DNA of 32,877 bases from Alphaproteobacteria bacterium (GCA_030431935.1 JAUIIC010000017.1:1-32877); one strand, 5' to 3'. Shown: positions 11,347-19,520, counted from the first letter of the stretch. Numbers and translations are program-made. The notes: a model not told the origin generated them from the letters alone.

Positions 11347-11813
11347 GCAATTGCCCCCGTTTGCGCATTGGCGCGCAGGAATTCGAAATCATAGGCCTCG
11401 CCGGACGGCCCGTTGGCGCGCAGCAAGTCCAGCCGCGCGAGGCCATCGGCAAAGGTCGGCAGCCGCCCGGCCTCGACAGGCCAGATCACGTAGGTACGGT
11501 CGGGCTGCGGGCGGAACCACTCGGCGCGCCGCTTCAGGAAGGCGCCGTGCACGGTGCGCATCACGAAATGCTCCAGCGCGGCGGCGCTGTCCCAGACCGA
11601 CAGGGTGGCGAGCGCGCAGGGATCGCCGTCGTAAAGGCTGATCCCCTCGGCGGCGAGGCTTGCCGCCTCGTCCTCGCAGCGCCAGACAAAGCCGGGCGAC
11701 CGGTCCGCCAAGGCGTTCACGCGCGCGGCATTGTCGGCGAACTCGGCGGTGCGCGGATCATCCAGCGGATGCCGCAGCAGGCCGATGTTCATCTGGGCCA
11801 CCTGCCCCGTCAT
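11343..11813 (-). CDS. DUF3291-like protein inserted upstream of nuoG
   Basis: This encodes 156 residues starting [49 protein letters not shown] and later showing [30 protein letters not shown] and [36 protein letters not shown]. This resembles the DUF3291 family, whose fold is likened to dimeric alpha/beta-barrel (monooxygenase-like) proteins; the function is not established. The ORF track begins at a TTG eight codons earlier. I chose the ATG at 11813 because the family starts near the MNIGLL strand and because this ATG overlaps the stop of a 28-codon ORF just upstream. The stop overlaps the nuoG start. There is no signal peptide, so it is probably cytoplasmic. Confidence 0.78.
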   Translation of the reverse strand: MTGQVAQMNIGLLRHPLDDPRTAEFADNAARVNALADRSPGFVWRCEDEAASLAAEGISLYDGDPCALATLSVWDSAAALEHFVMRTVHGAFLKRRAEWFRPQPDRTYVIWPVEAGRLPTFADGLARLDLLRANGPSGEAYDFEFLRANAQTGAIA

Positions 11814-11896
11814 CCGCGGCGCCCCCCGTTCACGCAAGCGAACAGATCCCCCGAAGAGGCCGTTTCGCGCGTTCCTGGCCCGGTGCGCAGCGACAT
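11810..11896 (-). CDS. Possible 28-aa leader ORF coupled to the DUF3291-like gene
   Basis: This short frame is buried in a longer, unlikely ORF-track entry. It reads [28 protein letters not shown]. An ATG at 11896 is preceded by GGAGAACTGCCC, a plausible ribosome site. Its TGA stop overlaps the ATG of the DUF3291-like gene (ATGA), the coupling seen at many junctions in this operon. It fills most of the 103-base gap after the lipoprotein gene, one of the larger gaps in the nuo cluster. No family is recognisable and the composition is not membrane-like, so it may be a coupling ORF rather than a functional peptide, or it may be chance. Confidence 0.35.
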   Translation of the reverse strand: MSLRTGPGTRETASSGDLFACVNGGRRG

Positions 11897-11916
11897 GGGC
11901 AGTTCTCCGTTTCCGT

Positions 11917-12321
11917 TCAGGCCCGCTGGGTGCAGCGGCCCGTCATTGTGATGGCGTCGCCTGCAACGGTGACCTGTTCCACCGGCAGGTCGGGTCCGAC
12001 CGTCCAGACGGTATCGGACCCCCCGAAAGTTTGCAGGCAATACTTGGTCGCCTCGTAGCGGCCCGCCTCTTGCGCGGCAGAGACGTTGGCAGAGGCCGGG
12101 GACACCACCACGGTGAAATCCCGCGGGTTGTCCCGGGTGGCCGTCAGCCGCGCCGAAAAGCGCAGGCCATCGAACTCGGGCTTGCGCGGATCGTTCTGGC
12201 GCGGGCCGCAGGCCGTCAGGGTCATGCCGACGAGCACTGCGGCAACGGCAAGCCCGCCACGCGCCAGGCCGCGCCGACGCCGGGCTGGCGCCATGGTCGG
12301 ATGTACGCCCTGCGGCTGCAT
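11917..12321 (-). CDS. Putative lipoprotein of unknown function between nuoF and nuoG
   Basis: This 134-residue protein has an arginine-rich N-terminus (MAPARRRRGLARGG), a hydrophobic core and the lipobox LTAC, placing the lipidated cysteine near residue 38. The mature part (GPRQNDPRKPEFDGLRFSARLTATRDNPRDFTVVVSPASANVSAAQEAGRYEATKYCLQTFGGSDTVWTVG) is beta-rich in appearance and contains two more Cys (YCLQ, GRCTQ). I recognise no named family. The first ATG (12321) has GGAG and GAGG just upstream and is four bases from the nuoF stop; a later ATG at codon 10 would also leave a usable signal. Co-translation with nuoF is likely. It is the second of three different lipoproteins in this operon. Confidence 0.75.
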   Translation of the reverse strand: MQPQGVHPTMAPARRRRGLARGGLAVAAVLVGMTLTACGPRQNDPRKPEFDGLRFSARLTATRDNPRDFTVVVSPASANVSAAQEAGRYEATKYCLQTFGGSDTVWTVGPDLPVEQVTVAGDAITMTGRCTQRA

Positions 12322-12325
12322 GACC

Positions 12326-13624
12326 TCACTCCGCCGCGACAGCGCTCACGCGGCCGGTCCGCTTGGCCTTTATCCGATCCTCGATCTCGTTGCGGAAGTG
12401 ACGGATCAGGCCCTGGATCGGCCAGGCGGCTGCATCGCCGAGCGCACAGATCGTGTGGCCCTCGACCTGTTTGGTGACGTCGAGCAGCATGTCGATTTCC
12501 TCGACCTCGGCTTCGCCGGTCACCAGACGATCCATGACGCGCATCATCCAGCCCGTGCCCTCGCGGCAGGGGGTGCACTGGCCGCAGCTTTCGTGCTTGT
12601 AGAACTTCGACAGCCGCCAGATTGCCTTTATGATGTCGGTGGACTGGTCCATCACGATCACCGCCGCCGTCCCGAGGCCCGACCGCTGTTCGCGCAGCCA
12701 GTCGAAGTCCATGATGCCTTCGCGGATGACATCCGCCGGAAGGCAGGGCACGGACGATCCGCCGGGGATCACGGCCTTCAGGTTGCTCCAGCCGCCGCGG
12801 ATGCCGCCGCAATGCCGGTCGATCAGTTCCTCGAAGGTGATCGACATGGCCTCTTCAACGACGCAGGGCGCGTTGACGTGGCCCGAGACCGCGAAAAGTT
12901 TGGTCCCGGTGTTGTTGGGCCGGCCGAAGCCCGCGAACCACTCGGGCCCGCGCCGCAGGATGGTGGGCACGACCGCGATCGATTCCACGTTGTTCACCGT
13001 GGTCGGGCAGCCATAAAGCCCCGCGCCCGCAGGAAACGGCGGCTTCATCCGGGGCATGCCCTTGCGGCCTTCGAGGCTTTCCAGAAGCGCGGTTTCCTCG
13101 CCGCAGATGTAGGCACCGGCGCCGTGGTGCAGGTAGAGGTCGAAATCCCAGCCCGAGCCGGCCGCGTTGCGCCCGAGAAGCCCGGCGTCATAGGCCTCGT
13201 CGATGGCGGCCTGAAGCGCCTCGCGCTCGCGGATGTATTCGCCGCGGATGTAGATGTAGCAGGCATGCGCCCCCATCGCGAAGGACGCGATCAGGCAGCC
13301 CTCGACCAGGGTATGCGGATCGTGCCGCATGATTTCCCGGTCCTTGCAGGTGCCGGGTTCGGACTCGTCGGCATTGACCACAAGGTATGCGGGGCGCCCG
13401 TCGGATTCCTTCGGCATGAACGACCATTTCAGGCCGGTGGGGAAGCCCGCGCCGCCCCGCCCCCGAAGGCCGGAAGCCTTCATCTGGTCGACGATCCAGT
13501 CACGGCCCTTCTTGACGATCTCCGCCGTGCCGTCCCAGTGGCCGCGCGCGCGGGCGCCCGCCAGGGTACGGTCGTGCATACCGTATAGGTTCGTGAAGAT
13601 ACGGTCCTTGTCGTTCAGCATCAT
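12326..13624 (-). CDS. nuoF: NADH-quinone oxidoreductase subunit F (NuoF), NADH/FMN-binding
   Basis: This 432-residue catalytic subunit oxidises NADH through FMN. The NADH/FMN glycine-rich block [16 protein letters not shown] (about 52-67) and [19 protein letters not shown] (about 168-186) are intact. The [4Fe-4S] N3 ligands are Cys 347, 350, 353 (ESCGQCTPC) and Cys 393 ([12 protein letters not shown]). The length is close to Paracoccus NQO1 and mitochondrial NDUFV1. There are two consecutive ATGs; the upstream stretch GAGGCAGG favours the second (13621) slightly, but I list the first. It follows the DUF5337-like gene by six bases and is followed by a lipoprotein gene after four. Confidence 0.98.
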   Translation of the reverse strand: MMLNDKDRIFTNLYGMHDRTLAGARARGHWDGTAEIVKKGRDWIVDQMKASGLRGRGGAGFPTGLKWSFMPKESDGRPAYLVVNADESEPGTCKDREIMRHDPHTLVEGCLIASFAMGAHACYIYIRGEYIREREALQAAIDEAYDAGLLGRNAAGSGWDFDLYLHHGAGAYICGEETALLESLEGRKGMPRMKPPFPAGAGLYGCPTTVNNVESIAVVPTILRRGPEWFAGFGRPNNTGTKLFAVSGHVNAPCVVEEAMSITFEELIDRHCGGIRGGWSNLKAVIPGGSSVPCLPADVIREGIMDFDWLREQRSGLGTAAVIVMDQSTDIIKAIWRLSKFYKHESCGQCTPCREGTGWMMRVMDRLVTGEAEVEEIDMLLDVTKQVEGHTICALGDAAAWPIQGLIRHFRNEIEDRIKAKRTGRVSAVAAE

Positions 13625-13630
13625 CCTGCC

Positions 13631-13855
13631 TCAGTTGTCCCGGCGCTTGCGCCAGATCTGCCAGGTGACGACGAAGGCCCAGAAGAAGGAGGCCAGCGCC
13701 AGAAGGTCGAGGAGGAACACGTAGCGGGGCTCCAGCCCCAGTTCCCCGCCGACCCACTGGGCCGCCATCCAGACGAGCATGGTCACGGAAATCACCAGCG
13801 CGACGATGCGCGCCTGCCGTGCCGTGCGTCGATCCTGATCGGTACCGTCTGTCAT
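13631..13855 (-). CDS. DUF5337-like small membrane protein
   Basis: This encodes 74 residues: MTDGTDQDRRTARQARIVALVISVTMLVWMAAQWVGGELGLEPRYVFLLDLLALASFFWAFVVTWQIWRKRRDN. Two membrane helices are visible (about 17-36 and 46-66), joined by a short extra-cytoplasmic loop, with both charged ends in the cytoplasm. It resembles the DUF5337 family, which as far as I recall occurs in Rhodobacteraceae nuo clusters; no function is established. The ORF track begins at a GTG one codon earlier; I prefer the adjacent ATG. It sits seven bases after the HhH protein gene and six before nuoF, so it is a stable part of the operon. Confidence 0.8.
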   Translation of the reverse strand: MTDGTDQDRRTARQARIVALVISVTMLVWMAAQWVGGELGLEPRYVFLLDLLALASFFWAFVVTWQIWRKRRDN

Positions 13856-13862
13856 CACCGTC

Positions 13863-14558
13863 TCAGTAAACGTCCCCGTCCTTGACGCGGTTCGAGAATT
13901 CTGTCGCTCCGCCCGCGGCCAGCGTCTTGGCCTGGCTCACCCAATCGTCCCGGCTGGCGCGGCCCTTGAAGCCCTCGAGGTTCTGGTCGACCCAGGCCAG
14001 TTCCCGGTCGCTCCATGCGGCAACCTGGTCGAAGTGGAAGACACCCATGCCGTGCAGCATCTTCTCGAGCTTCGGCCCGATGCCCTTGATCTGTTTCAGA
14101 TCGTCCGGGCCGCCGTCGCGCGCGGCGTCCAGCATCTGCGGCTTGTCCGCCTCGGATGCTTCCGGCGCCGCCGCGGCCTCGGCCGGAGCTGAAGGCGCAG
14201 GGGCCGGTTCGGGAGCAGGTGCCGGAGCTGGCGCGGGCGCGGCAACCGCTTCAGCGGCGGCGGCAGGCGCGGCAGGGGCAGCAGGCGCGGGCTCAGGCGC
14301 CGAGGCTGGCGCGGGTTGAGACGCCGGAGCGGCGGCCGCCGCGTGCGAGTCGGCCTCGGCCGGGGCCTCGGGCGTCTTGCCATGGAACCCCATCAGCAGG
14401 ACGATTGCCACCACGATGGCGAGCAAGAGCGCGACGAAAAAGGCCGGCGAGAACGCCCAGCCGCCAAGTGCCATGAGCGCCACGAAGGCAACGAGCCCCA
14501 CCGCGCCGGCGAGGGCGCCAACCATGATCATGGTGCCCTGGTTCTGTTTGGAATTCAT
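13863..14558 (-). CDS. Two-TM protein with Ala/Pro-rich linker and C-terminal helix-hairpin-helix domain
   Basis: This 231-residue protein has three parts: two membrane helices (about 11-31 and 37-57), a long Ala/Pro low-complexity linker (about 61-148), and a C-terminal domain [49 protein letters not shown]. The KGIGPKLEKML segment is a helix-hairpin-helix motif. The same domain ends NuoE next door; I count about 52 of 74 identical positions by hand. The ORF track adds 39 residues upstream, but the ATG at 14558 has GAGGAGACAGGAACG before it and gives a clean membrane N-terminus. The domain type is often annotated in alphaproteobacteria as an L21-like or NuoE-fused domain. Tethering of the peripheral arm to the membrane is a possible role, by inference only. 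Confidence 0.85.
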   Translation of the reverse strand: MNSKQNQGTMIMVGALAGAVGLVAFVALMALGGWAFSPAFFVALLLAIVVAIVLLMGFHGKTPEAPAEADSHAAAAAPASQPAPASAPEPAPAAPAAPAAAAEAVAAPAPAPAPAPEPAPAPSAPAEAAAAPEASEADKPQMLDAARDGGPDDLKQIKGIGPKLEKMLHGMGVFHFDQVAAWSDRELAWVDQNLEGFKGRASRDDWVSQAKTLAAGGATEFSNRVKDGDVY

Positions 14559-14598
14559 CGTTCCTGTCTCCTCAATCCGCCAGAGTACATATCCGCGC

Positions 14599-15675
14599 TC
14601 AATACTTAGCGCGTTTCGAGAACTCTGTCTCCTGCCCGGATGCGAGGAGTTTCGCTTGTGCAACCCAGTCGTCACGGCTCACCCGGCCCTTGAAACCCTC
14701 AAGGTTTTCATCGACCCAGGCGACCTCTTGCGAGGTCCAGGCGGCGATCTGGTCGAAGTGGTAGAAGCCGAGGTCATGCAAGAGCGCTTCCAGCTTCGGA
14801 CCGACGCCCTTTATCATCTTCAGGTCGTCCGCCCCGGTGTCCCGAGGGGCATCGAGCGATGCGGGCCGCGTCTGGGCGACCTCGGCCGGGGCCTCGGGGG
14901 CCTCGCGGGCCGCAGCAGCAGCCGGGGCCGCCTCTGCGGGCGCCGCCTTTGCGGGTGCCCCGTCCGACTTGCCAAGCCAGGGCGTCAGCAGCGGCACCTC
15001 GGTGCCGTCGATCCGCTTGACCGTGTCCCCCAGGTCGACGGCCCGCTGGACGCTGGCGTTGTACTTGGTGTGCCCCGAGTCATAGGTTTCAAGGCTCGTC
15101 AGGCCGCTGATGGGTTCGCAGGAATAGCGTACGTTCTGCGGGCCGGGCACCGGAACCTCGCCCCGCGCAAGCGCATCGAGCAGCCCCGAAAAGCTCTCGG
15201 CGGTCAGGTCTTCGTAATAATCCTTGCCGATCTGGGCCATCGGCGCGTTGGCGCAGGCCCCGAGGCACTCGACCTCTTCCCAGCTGAACCGGCCGTCCTC
15301 GGACAGCTGATGGGCGCGCGGCGCGATCTTTTCGCGGCACACGGCGATCAGGTCCTCGGCGCCGCAGATCATGCAGGACGTGGTTCCGCAAACCTGCACA
15401 TGGGCGACGCTGCCCACCGGCTGCAGCTGGAACATGAAATAGAAGGTCGCCACCTCCAGCGCCCGGATATAGGCCATGTCCAGCATCTCGGCGACATGCT
15501 CGATCGCCGGGCGGGTCAGCCAGCCGTGCTGCTCCTGAGCGCGCCACAGAAGCGGGATGATCGCGCTCGCCTGCCGTCCCTCGGGATACTTCGATATCTG
15601 CGCCTCGGCCCAGGCCTGGTTGGCGGGCGTGAAGGCAAAGCTTTCGGGCTGATCTGGGTGAAGGCGGCGGAGCAT
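14599..15675 (-). CDS. nuoE: NADH-quinone oxidoreductase subunit E (NuoE) with C-terminal HhH extension
   Basis: This 358-residue subunit is much longer than a core NuoE of about 170-240 residues. The N-terminal thioredoxin-like part carries the [2Fe-2S] N1a ligands Cys 96 and 101 (CGTTSC) and Cys 137 and 141 (CLGAC), with the usual [18 protein letters not shown] block. After about residue 235 comes an Ala/Pro/Glu-rich linker, and residues 284-358 form a helix-hairpin-helix domain ([31 protein letters not shown]) nearly identical to that of the next gene. From memory, Rhodobacter capsulatus NuoE is also extended, while the Paracoccus protein is shorter. The ATG at 15675 has no strong Shine-Dalgarno; a 71-base gap separates it from the lipoprotein gene upstream. 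Confidence 0.95.
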   Translation of the reverse strand: MLRRLHPDQPESFAFTPANQAWAEAQISKYPEGRQASAIIPLLWRAQEQHGWLTRPAIEHVAEMLDMAYIRALEVATFYFMFQLQPVGSVAHVQVCGTTSCMICGAEDLIAVCREKIAPRAHQLSEDGRFSWEEVECLGACANAPMAQIGKDYYEDLTAESFSGLLDALARGEVPVPGPQNVRYSCEPISGLTSLETYDSGHTKYNASVQRAVDLGDTVKRIDGTEVPLLTPWLGKSDGAPAKAAPAEAAPAAAAAREAPEAPAEVAQTRPASLDAPRDTGADDLKMIKGVGPKLEALLHDLGFYHFDQIAAWTSQEVAWVDENLEGFKGRVSRDDWVAQAKLLASGQETEFSKRAKY

Positions 15676-15746
15676 GGTCTAACGGTCCAACGTCTGTGTT
15701 GCGGTGGCGCCATGGCAGCGGCGCGGATCAAGGCGGCGGGCGCGGA

Positions 15747-16079
15747 TCATCCCGGGGCTGTCCCGAGGTCGAGAACCTGCACCGCGCTGGCGGCACCGGG
15801 GGCACAGGGCCCGGCGATCAGGCGCACGCCCTTGCCGTCCTCGGCCCGCTCGGCCCGGCCCGTCGTCAGCGCCTGCCCCGCGATATCGAGCACCTGCTGG
15901 CGGGTCAGGCCGGCCTGGAACTCGACGGTCCTGAAATCGGCATCGGTGGTCAGGGTGCAGCCGATGGTGGCGACGGCCGCCTCGAAATAGGTAACGTCGT
16001 CAACGGTCGCCCCTTCCGGCGGCGTGACGCAGGCGGTCAGCGCAATAAGCGCGGCGGCCGGGACCAGTCGTGCGGTCAT
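15747..16079 (-). CDS. Putative small lipoprotein between nuoD and nuoE
   Basis: This encodes 110 residues beginning MTARLVPAAALIALTACVTPPEG, a classic lipoprotein signal with lipobox LTAC and lipidated Cys17. The mature part (ATVDDVTYFEAAVATIGCTLTTDADFRTVEFQAGLTRQQVLDIAGQALTTGRAERAEDGKGVRLIAGPCAPGA) has two Cys that could pair. I recognise no named family; the LTRQQVLDIAGQAL stretch looks like a helical element. The ORF track gives a longer version, but the ATG at 16079 overlaps the stop of the preceding gene (ATGA) and gives a proper signal peptide. It is the first of three unrelated-looking lipoproteins in the nuo operon. Confidence 0.75.
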   Translation of the reverse strand: MTARLVPAAALIALTACVTPPEGATVDDVTYFEAAVATIGCTLTTDADFRTVEFQAGLTRQQVLDIAGQALTTGRAERAEDGKGVRLIAGPCAPGAASAVQVLDLGTAPG

Positions 16080-16444
16080 TGTGGGCCTCCCGAGATCAGT
16101 GCAGCGCCCACCACGGCAGCGCCCAGCAGCGAGGCAGCGCCCGACGCCGTGTGCTTGGCATGGGCATGTCCGGCGCGCGCGTAAATCGCGCCATCCGCCA
16201 GCCCCATGAACGCGAAGGCAAGAAAGAGCGCCAGCAGCATGCGCAGGTCGCCCCAAAGGACGGCGGCCAGCGCAAGGCCGGCGAAGGCGGCGTAGCGGTC
16301 GCCCAGCACCAGCGGAAGCTGGGCCGGGCGGTGCGTCAGCTGCGCAAGGCCGCGCACCGGGTCGCGCGCAACGAGCGCAGCCAGCAGCGCCAGCACCACG
16401 ACCGACAACGCGCCGCAGATCAGGGCGAGCGTGGTTAGGGTCAT
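16076..16444 (-). CDS. Small multi-TM protein downstream of nuoD (DUF4267-like)
   Basis: This encodes 122 residues: an N-terminal hydrophobic helix (MTLTTLALICGALSVVVLALLAALVA), then VLGDRYAAFAGLALAAVLWGDLRMLLALFLAFAFMGLADGAIYARAGHAHAKHTASGAASLLGAAVVGAALI. Four helices are likely. The pattern of an early G-R pair, a GLADG helix and a late K-H region resembles DUF4267-type small membrane proteins, but this is pattern memory, not a search. The ORF track runs it to 202 residues; the upstream extension reads through nuoD and is not membrane-like, so I use the ATG at 16444, 37 bases after nuoD. Its stop overlaps the next start. Confidence 0.7.
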   Translation of the reverse strand: MTLTTLALICGALSVVVLALLAALVARDPVRGLAQLTHRPAQLPLVLGDRYAAFAGLALAAVLWGDLRMLLALFLAFAFMGLADGAIYARAGHAHAKHTASGAASLLGAAVVGAALISGGPQ

Positions 16445-16481
16445 GCCACGGCCTCCTTGTGCGTCGTGCGCTGCAGGACCG

Positions 16482-17705
16482 TCACCTGTCGATCTCTCCG
16501 AACACGACATCCATGGTGCCGATGATCGCGGCGACATCGGCCAGCTGGTGGCCGGTGGCGACATGGTCCATCGCCTGAAGGTGCAGGAAGCCCGGCGCGC
16601 GCAGCTTGACGCGATAGGGCCGGTTGGTGCCGTCGGCGACAAGGTAGACGCCGAACTCGCCCTTGGGGGCCTCGACGGCGGCATAGACCTCTCCCGCGGG
16701 GACGTGGAAGCCCTCAGTATATAGCTTGAAGTGGTGGATGAGCGCCTCCATCGAGGTTTTCATCTCGGCCCGCGGCGGCGGCGTGATCTTGCCGCGCGCC
16801 AGCACGTCGCCCTTGTTCTCGGGCTGGCGCAGCTTGTCGCAGGCCTGCTTGATGATCTTCAGGCTTTCGCGCATTTCGGCCATGCGCACGAGATAGCGGT
16901 CATAACAATCGCCGTTCTTGCCGATGGCCACCTGAAAGTCGAACTCGTCGTAGCATTCATAGGGCTGGGCGCGGCGCAGGTCCCAGGCCAGGCCAGAGCC
17001 GCGCACCATCACGCCGGAAAAGCCCCAGTCGAGGATCTCCTGCTCGGTCACGACGCCGATATCGCAGTTGCGCTGCTTGAAGATGCGGTTCTCCGTCAGG
17101 AGGCCGTCGATGTCATCGAGCACGCGGGGGAAATCGTCGGCCCAGGTGTCGATATCGTCGATGAGGTCGTCGGGCAGGTCCTGATGCACGCCCCCGGGGC
17201 GGAAATAGGCCGCGTGCAGGCGCGCGCCGCAGGCCCGCTCATAGAAGACCATCAGCTTCTCGCGCTCTTCGAACCCCCAGAGCGGCGGGGTCAGCGCGCC
17301 CACGTCCATGGCCTGGGTCGTAACGTTCAGGAGATGGTTCAGGATGCGCCCGATCTCGGAATAGAGCACGCGGATCAGCGACGCGCGGCGCGGCACCTCC
17401 ACGCCCGTCAGCTTCTCGATGGCGAGGCACCAGGCATGCTCCTGGTTCATCGGCGCCACGTAGTCGAGCCGGTCCAGGTAAGGCAGATTCTGCAGGTAGG
17501 TGCGGCTTTCCATCAGCTTCTCGGTGCCGCGGTGCAAGAGCCCGATATGCGGGTCGCAGCGCTCGACGATCTCGCCGTCAAGCTCCAGCACCAGGCGCAG
17601 CACACCGTGCGCGGCCGGGTGCTGGGGGCCGAAGTTGATGTTGAAGTTGCGGATCTTCTGTTCGCCGGTCACGGCGTCTTCGAAGCCTTTGGAGCCGTCC
17701 ATCAT
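16482..17705 (-). CDS. nuoD: NADH-quinone oxidoreductase subunit D (NuoD)
   Basis: This 407-residue 49-kDa-type subunit lines the quinone-binding cavity. [26 protein letters not shown] holds the loop with His33, and [20 protein letters not shown] holds Tyr82; these correspond to the His/Tyr pair (Thermus His38/Tyr87) that contacts the quinone head group. [27 protein letters not shown] and the C-terminal [14 protein letters not shown]-type end are standard (here [14 protein letters not shown]). It is separate from nuoC, unlike the fused NuoCD of enterobacteria. The ORF track starts earlier inside nuoC; the first of the paired ATGs at 17705 has GGAG five bases upstream and gives the expected N-terminus. 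Confidence 0.98.
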   Translation of the reverse strand: MMDGSKGFEDAVTGEQKIRNFNINFGPQHPAAHGVLRLVLELDGEIVERCDPHIGLLHRGTEKLMESRTYLQNLPYLDRLDYVAPMNQEHAWCLAIEKLTGVEVPRRASLIRVLYSEIGRILNHLLNVTTQAMDVGALTPPLWGFEEREKLMVFYERACGARLHAAYFRPGGVHQDLPDDLIDDIDTWADDFPRVLDDIDGLLTENRIFKQRNCDIGVVTEQEILDWGFSGVMVRGSGLAWDLRRAQPYECYDEFDFQVAIGKNGDCYDRYLVRMAEMRESLKIIKQACDKLRQPENKGDVLARGKITPPPRAEMKTSMEALIHHFKLYTEGFHVPAGEVYAAVEAPKGEFGVYLVADGTNRPYRVKLRAPGFLHLQAMDHVATGHQLADVAAIIGTMDVVFGEIDR

Positions 17706-17748
17706 CTCGTCTCCGTTGCAGCGACCGGGCGGGCCGGGTGCAGCGCGC

Positions 17749-18357
17749 TCATGCCTTCTCTTCCGTCTTCTCATCGCCGGGCAGGATGTAGTCGGCTCCC
17801 TCCCATGGCGACATGAAATCGAACTGGCGATATTCCTGGACCAGTTTCACCGGCTCGTAGACAACGCGCTTCTGCGCCTCGTCATAGCGCACCTCGGTGT
17901 AGCCCGTCGTCGGGAAGTCCTTGCGCAACGGATAGCCGCGAAAGCCATAGTCCGTCAGGATGCGCCGCAGGTCCGGATGCCCGGTGAACAGGATGCCGAA
18001 CATGTCGAACACCTCGCGCTCGAACCAGTTGGCTGACGGGTGAACGCCGGTGATCGACGCCACCGAGTCCTGTTCGCGCACCGCCATTTTCACGCGGATG
18101 CGGTGATTCTGGTACATTGACAGGAAGTGATAGACGACATCGAAACGCGCCTCGCGCGCGGGGTAATCCACCGCCGTGATGTCCACCAGCGTCGAGAACC
18201 GGCAGGTTCCGTCCGTCTTCAGGAACTCGACGAAGGTGGCCAGGGAAGACGGGGCGATCTGAACCGTCAACTCGCCATGCTCCACAGCCCAGCCGAGCAC
18301 GCAGTCGGTTCTCCTCGCCTCGATATGGGCGCCCAGTTCACGCAGCGCGTCTGACAT
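17749..18357 (-). CDS. nuoC: NADH-quinone oxidoreductase subunit C (NuoC)
   Basis: This 202-residue 30-kDa-type subunit of the connecting module carries no cofactor. The family signature is complete: [41 protein letters not shown] (about 109-149). It ends with [37 protein letters not shown], typical of alphaproteobacterial NuoC. The ORF track extends it to 276 residues into nuoB; the ATG at 18357 is four bases after the nuoB stop and starts MSDALRELG, the right place for the family. A 43-base gap separates it from nuoD. Confidence 0.97.
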   Translation of the reverse strand: MSDALRELGAHIEARRTDCVLGWAVEHGELTVQIAPSSLATFVEFLKTDGTCRFSTLVDITAVDYPAREARFDVVYHFLSMYQNHRIRVKMAVREQDSVASITGVHPSANWFEREVFDMFGILFTGHPDLRRILTDYGFRGYPLRKDFPTTGYTEVRYDEAQKRVVYEPVKLVQEYRQFDFMSPWEGADYILPGDEKTEEKA

Positions 18358-18361
18358 GCGT

Positions 18362-18895
18362 CTACCTCGTGATGGTCCCGGTGCGGCGGATCTTCCGCTG
18401 CAATTGAAGGATGCCGTAGAGCAGCGCCTCGGCGGTCGGAGGGCAGCCGGGCACGTAGATGTCCACCGGCACGATCCGGTCGCAGCCGCGCACGACGGAA
18501 TACGAATAGTGGTAGTAGCCACCGCCATTCGCACAGCTGCCCATCGAGATGACGTAGCGCGGTTCCGGCATCTGGTCATAGACCTTGCGCAGCGCAGGGG
18601 CCATCTTGTTGGTCAGCGTGCCCGCCACGATCATCACGTCCGACTGTCGCGGGCTGGCGCGCGGCGCGATGCCGAAGCGCTCGGCGTCATAGCGCGGCAT
18701 AGAGGTGTGCATCATCTCGACCGCGCAGCAGGCCAGGCCGAAGGTCATCCAGTGCAGCGACCCGGTGCGCGCCCAGTTGATGATGTCCTCGGTCGAGGTG
18801 ACGAGAAAGCCCTTGTCCTGCAGCACGCGGTTGAGCGCCTGGGTCGCGACCTCGCGGTCGGGGCCCGCTTCATTCTGGGACGTGCTTACTCCCAT
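18362..18895 (-). CDS. nuoB: NADH-quinone oxidoreductase subunit B (NuoB), cluster N2
   Basis: This 177-residue subunit carries N2, the last Fe-S cluster before quinone. The four ligands are the adjacent Cys 56 and 57 ([10 protein letters not shown]), Cys 121 (GSCANGGG) and Cys 151 ([15 protein letters not shown]). The block [36 protein letters not shown] is the usual one. The ORF track starts at 18916, seven codons upstream. I prefer the ATG at 18895 ([11 protein letters not shown]): it overlaps the nuoA stop by 10 bases, has AGGGAGCC at good spacing, and gives a length like the Paracoccus NQO6 protein as I recall it. Confidence 0.97.
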   Translation of the reverse strand: MGVSTSQNEAGPDREVATQALNRVLQDKGFLVTSTEDIINWARTGSLHWMTFGLACCAVEMMHTSMPRYDAERFGIAPRASPRQSDVMIVAGTLTNKMAPALRKVYDQMPEPRYVISMGSCANGGGYYHYSYSVVRGCDRIVPVDIYVPGCPPTAEALLYGILQLQRKIRRTGTITR

Positions 18896-19251
18896 TCCAG
18901 GGCTCCCTTCTTCCATTCGTACGCGAAGCCCACCGTCAGCACCGCCAGGAAGACCATCATCGACCAGAAGGCCGCCATCGAGATGTCGCCGAAGGCCACG
19001 GCCCAGGGAAACAGGAAGGCGATTTCGAGATCAAAGATGATGAACAGGATCGACACGAGGTAGAACCGGACGTCGAACTTCATCCGTGCGTCGTCGAAGG
19101 CATTGAACCCGCATTCGTAGGCCGAAACCTTCTCGGGATCGGGATTGCGGACGGCAACGATGGCCGCGGCAAGTATTAGCACCAGGCCCAGCCCGATGGC
19201 CAGGCCAAGGAAGATCAGGATCGGCAGGTAGTCCCTGAGCAGATCGTCCAC
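18886..19251 (-). CDS. nuoA: NADH-quinone oxidoreductase subunit A (NuoA)
   Basis: This 121-residue membrane subunit has three predicted helices (about 9-33, 63-83 and 92-112). The conserved loop after helix 1, [19 protein letters not shown], contains Cys47, which corresponds to the active/deactive-exposed ND3 cysteine of mitochondria. Helix 2 carries the acidic pair in [13 protein letters not shown] (Asp74, Glu76) of the E-channel. The ATG has AAGAAGGAGCCTGAAACG upstream. It is the first gene of the operon; the 269 bases upstream are the obvious place for the nuo promoter. Confidence 0.98.
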   Translation of the reverse strand: MDDLLRDYLPILIFLGLAIGLGLVLILAAAIVAVRNPDPEKVSAYECGFNAFDDARMKFDVRFYLVSILFIIFDLEIAFLFPWAVAFGDISMAAFWSMMVFLAVLTVGFAYEWKKGALEWE

Positions 19252-19378
19252 GTTTCAGGCTCCTTCTTCCGCGTCTTGCGCGCGGCTGTCGGTTGGCTGC
19301 GTCGACCGTAAGGCCGTGCCGGGGACCGGTCAACCGACCGCGCCGGGATGTGATCGGCCGCCCCCGCGCGGCGCCGCT

Positions 19379-19384
19379 TGTATA
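19379..19384 (-). promoter_or_regulatory. Possible -10 element for the nuo operon
   Basis: On the minus strand the 269-base gap before nuoA contains AAAGGTATACAAGC, where TATACA is the best match to a sigma-70 -10 hexamer. No convincing -35 hexamer lies 16-18 bases upstream (the sequence there is GC-rich, around GGCTGG). If used, it would leave a leader of roughly 120 bases before nuoA. The rest of the gap shows two small inverted repeats, listed separately, and no other gene. Confidence 0.25.
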
Positions 19385-19431
19385 CCTTTGTGCGCAAGGG
19401 TCCAGCCCCCATTTCGCAACTGCGGCATTCG

Positions 19432-19446
19432 CACACCCCACGTGTG
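19432..19446. repeat. Inverted repeat CACAC-CCCAC-GTGTG upstream of nuoA
   Basis: A perfect five-base inverted repeat with a five-base centre lies about 50 bases upstream of the possible nuo -10. Its flanks (CG/GCG) extend the symmetry with one bulge, and the centre contains CCACGTG. Its position fits an upstream regulator site, but no family can be assigned and it may be chance in GC-rich DNA. Confidence 0.3.
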
Positions 19447-19456
19447 GCGAAAGCAA

Positions 19457-19475
19457 CGGCCCGATGCAAGGGCCG
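19457..19475. repeat. Hairpin CGGCCC-7-GGGCCG between the liu and nuo operons
   Basis: A perfect six-base inverted repeat with a seven-base loop (CGGCCCGATGCAAGGGCCG) lies about 45 bases downstream of the last liu-operon gene stop. It could be a terminator stem for that operon, but the bases after it on the minus strand (TTGCTTTCG) are not a clean T-run, so this is only suggestive. Confidence 0.35.
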
Positions 19476-19520
19476 GTTGCGGCGCGGCGGGCCTTCCCCG
19501 GGGCTTCGGGGGTGGGCGGA

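Noticed and set aside
9358-11394. 678-codon plus-strand ORF opposite nuoG
   Set aside because: It is an antisense shadow of nuoG; no recognisable motif, and the opposite strand has all Fe-S ligands in frame.
14156-14476. Possible tandem repeat in the Ala/Pro-rich linker DNA
   Set aside because: The GCN/CCN-rich stretch reflects low-complexity linker coding and shows no fixed repeat unit.
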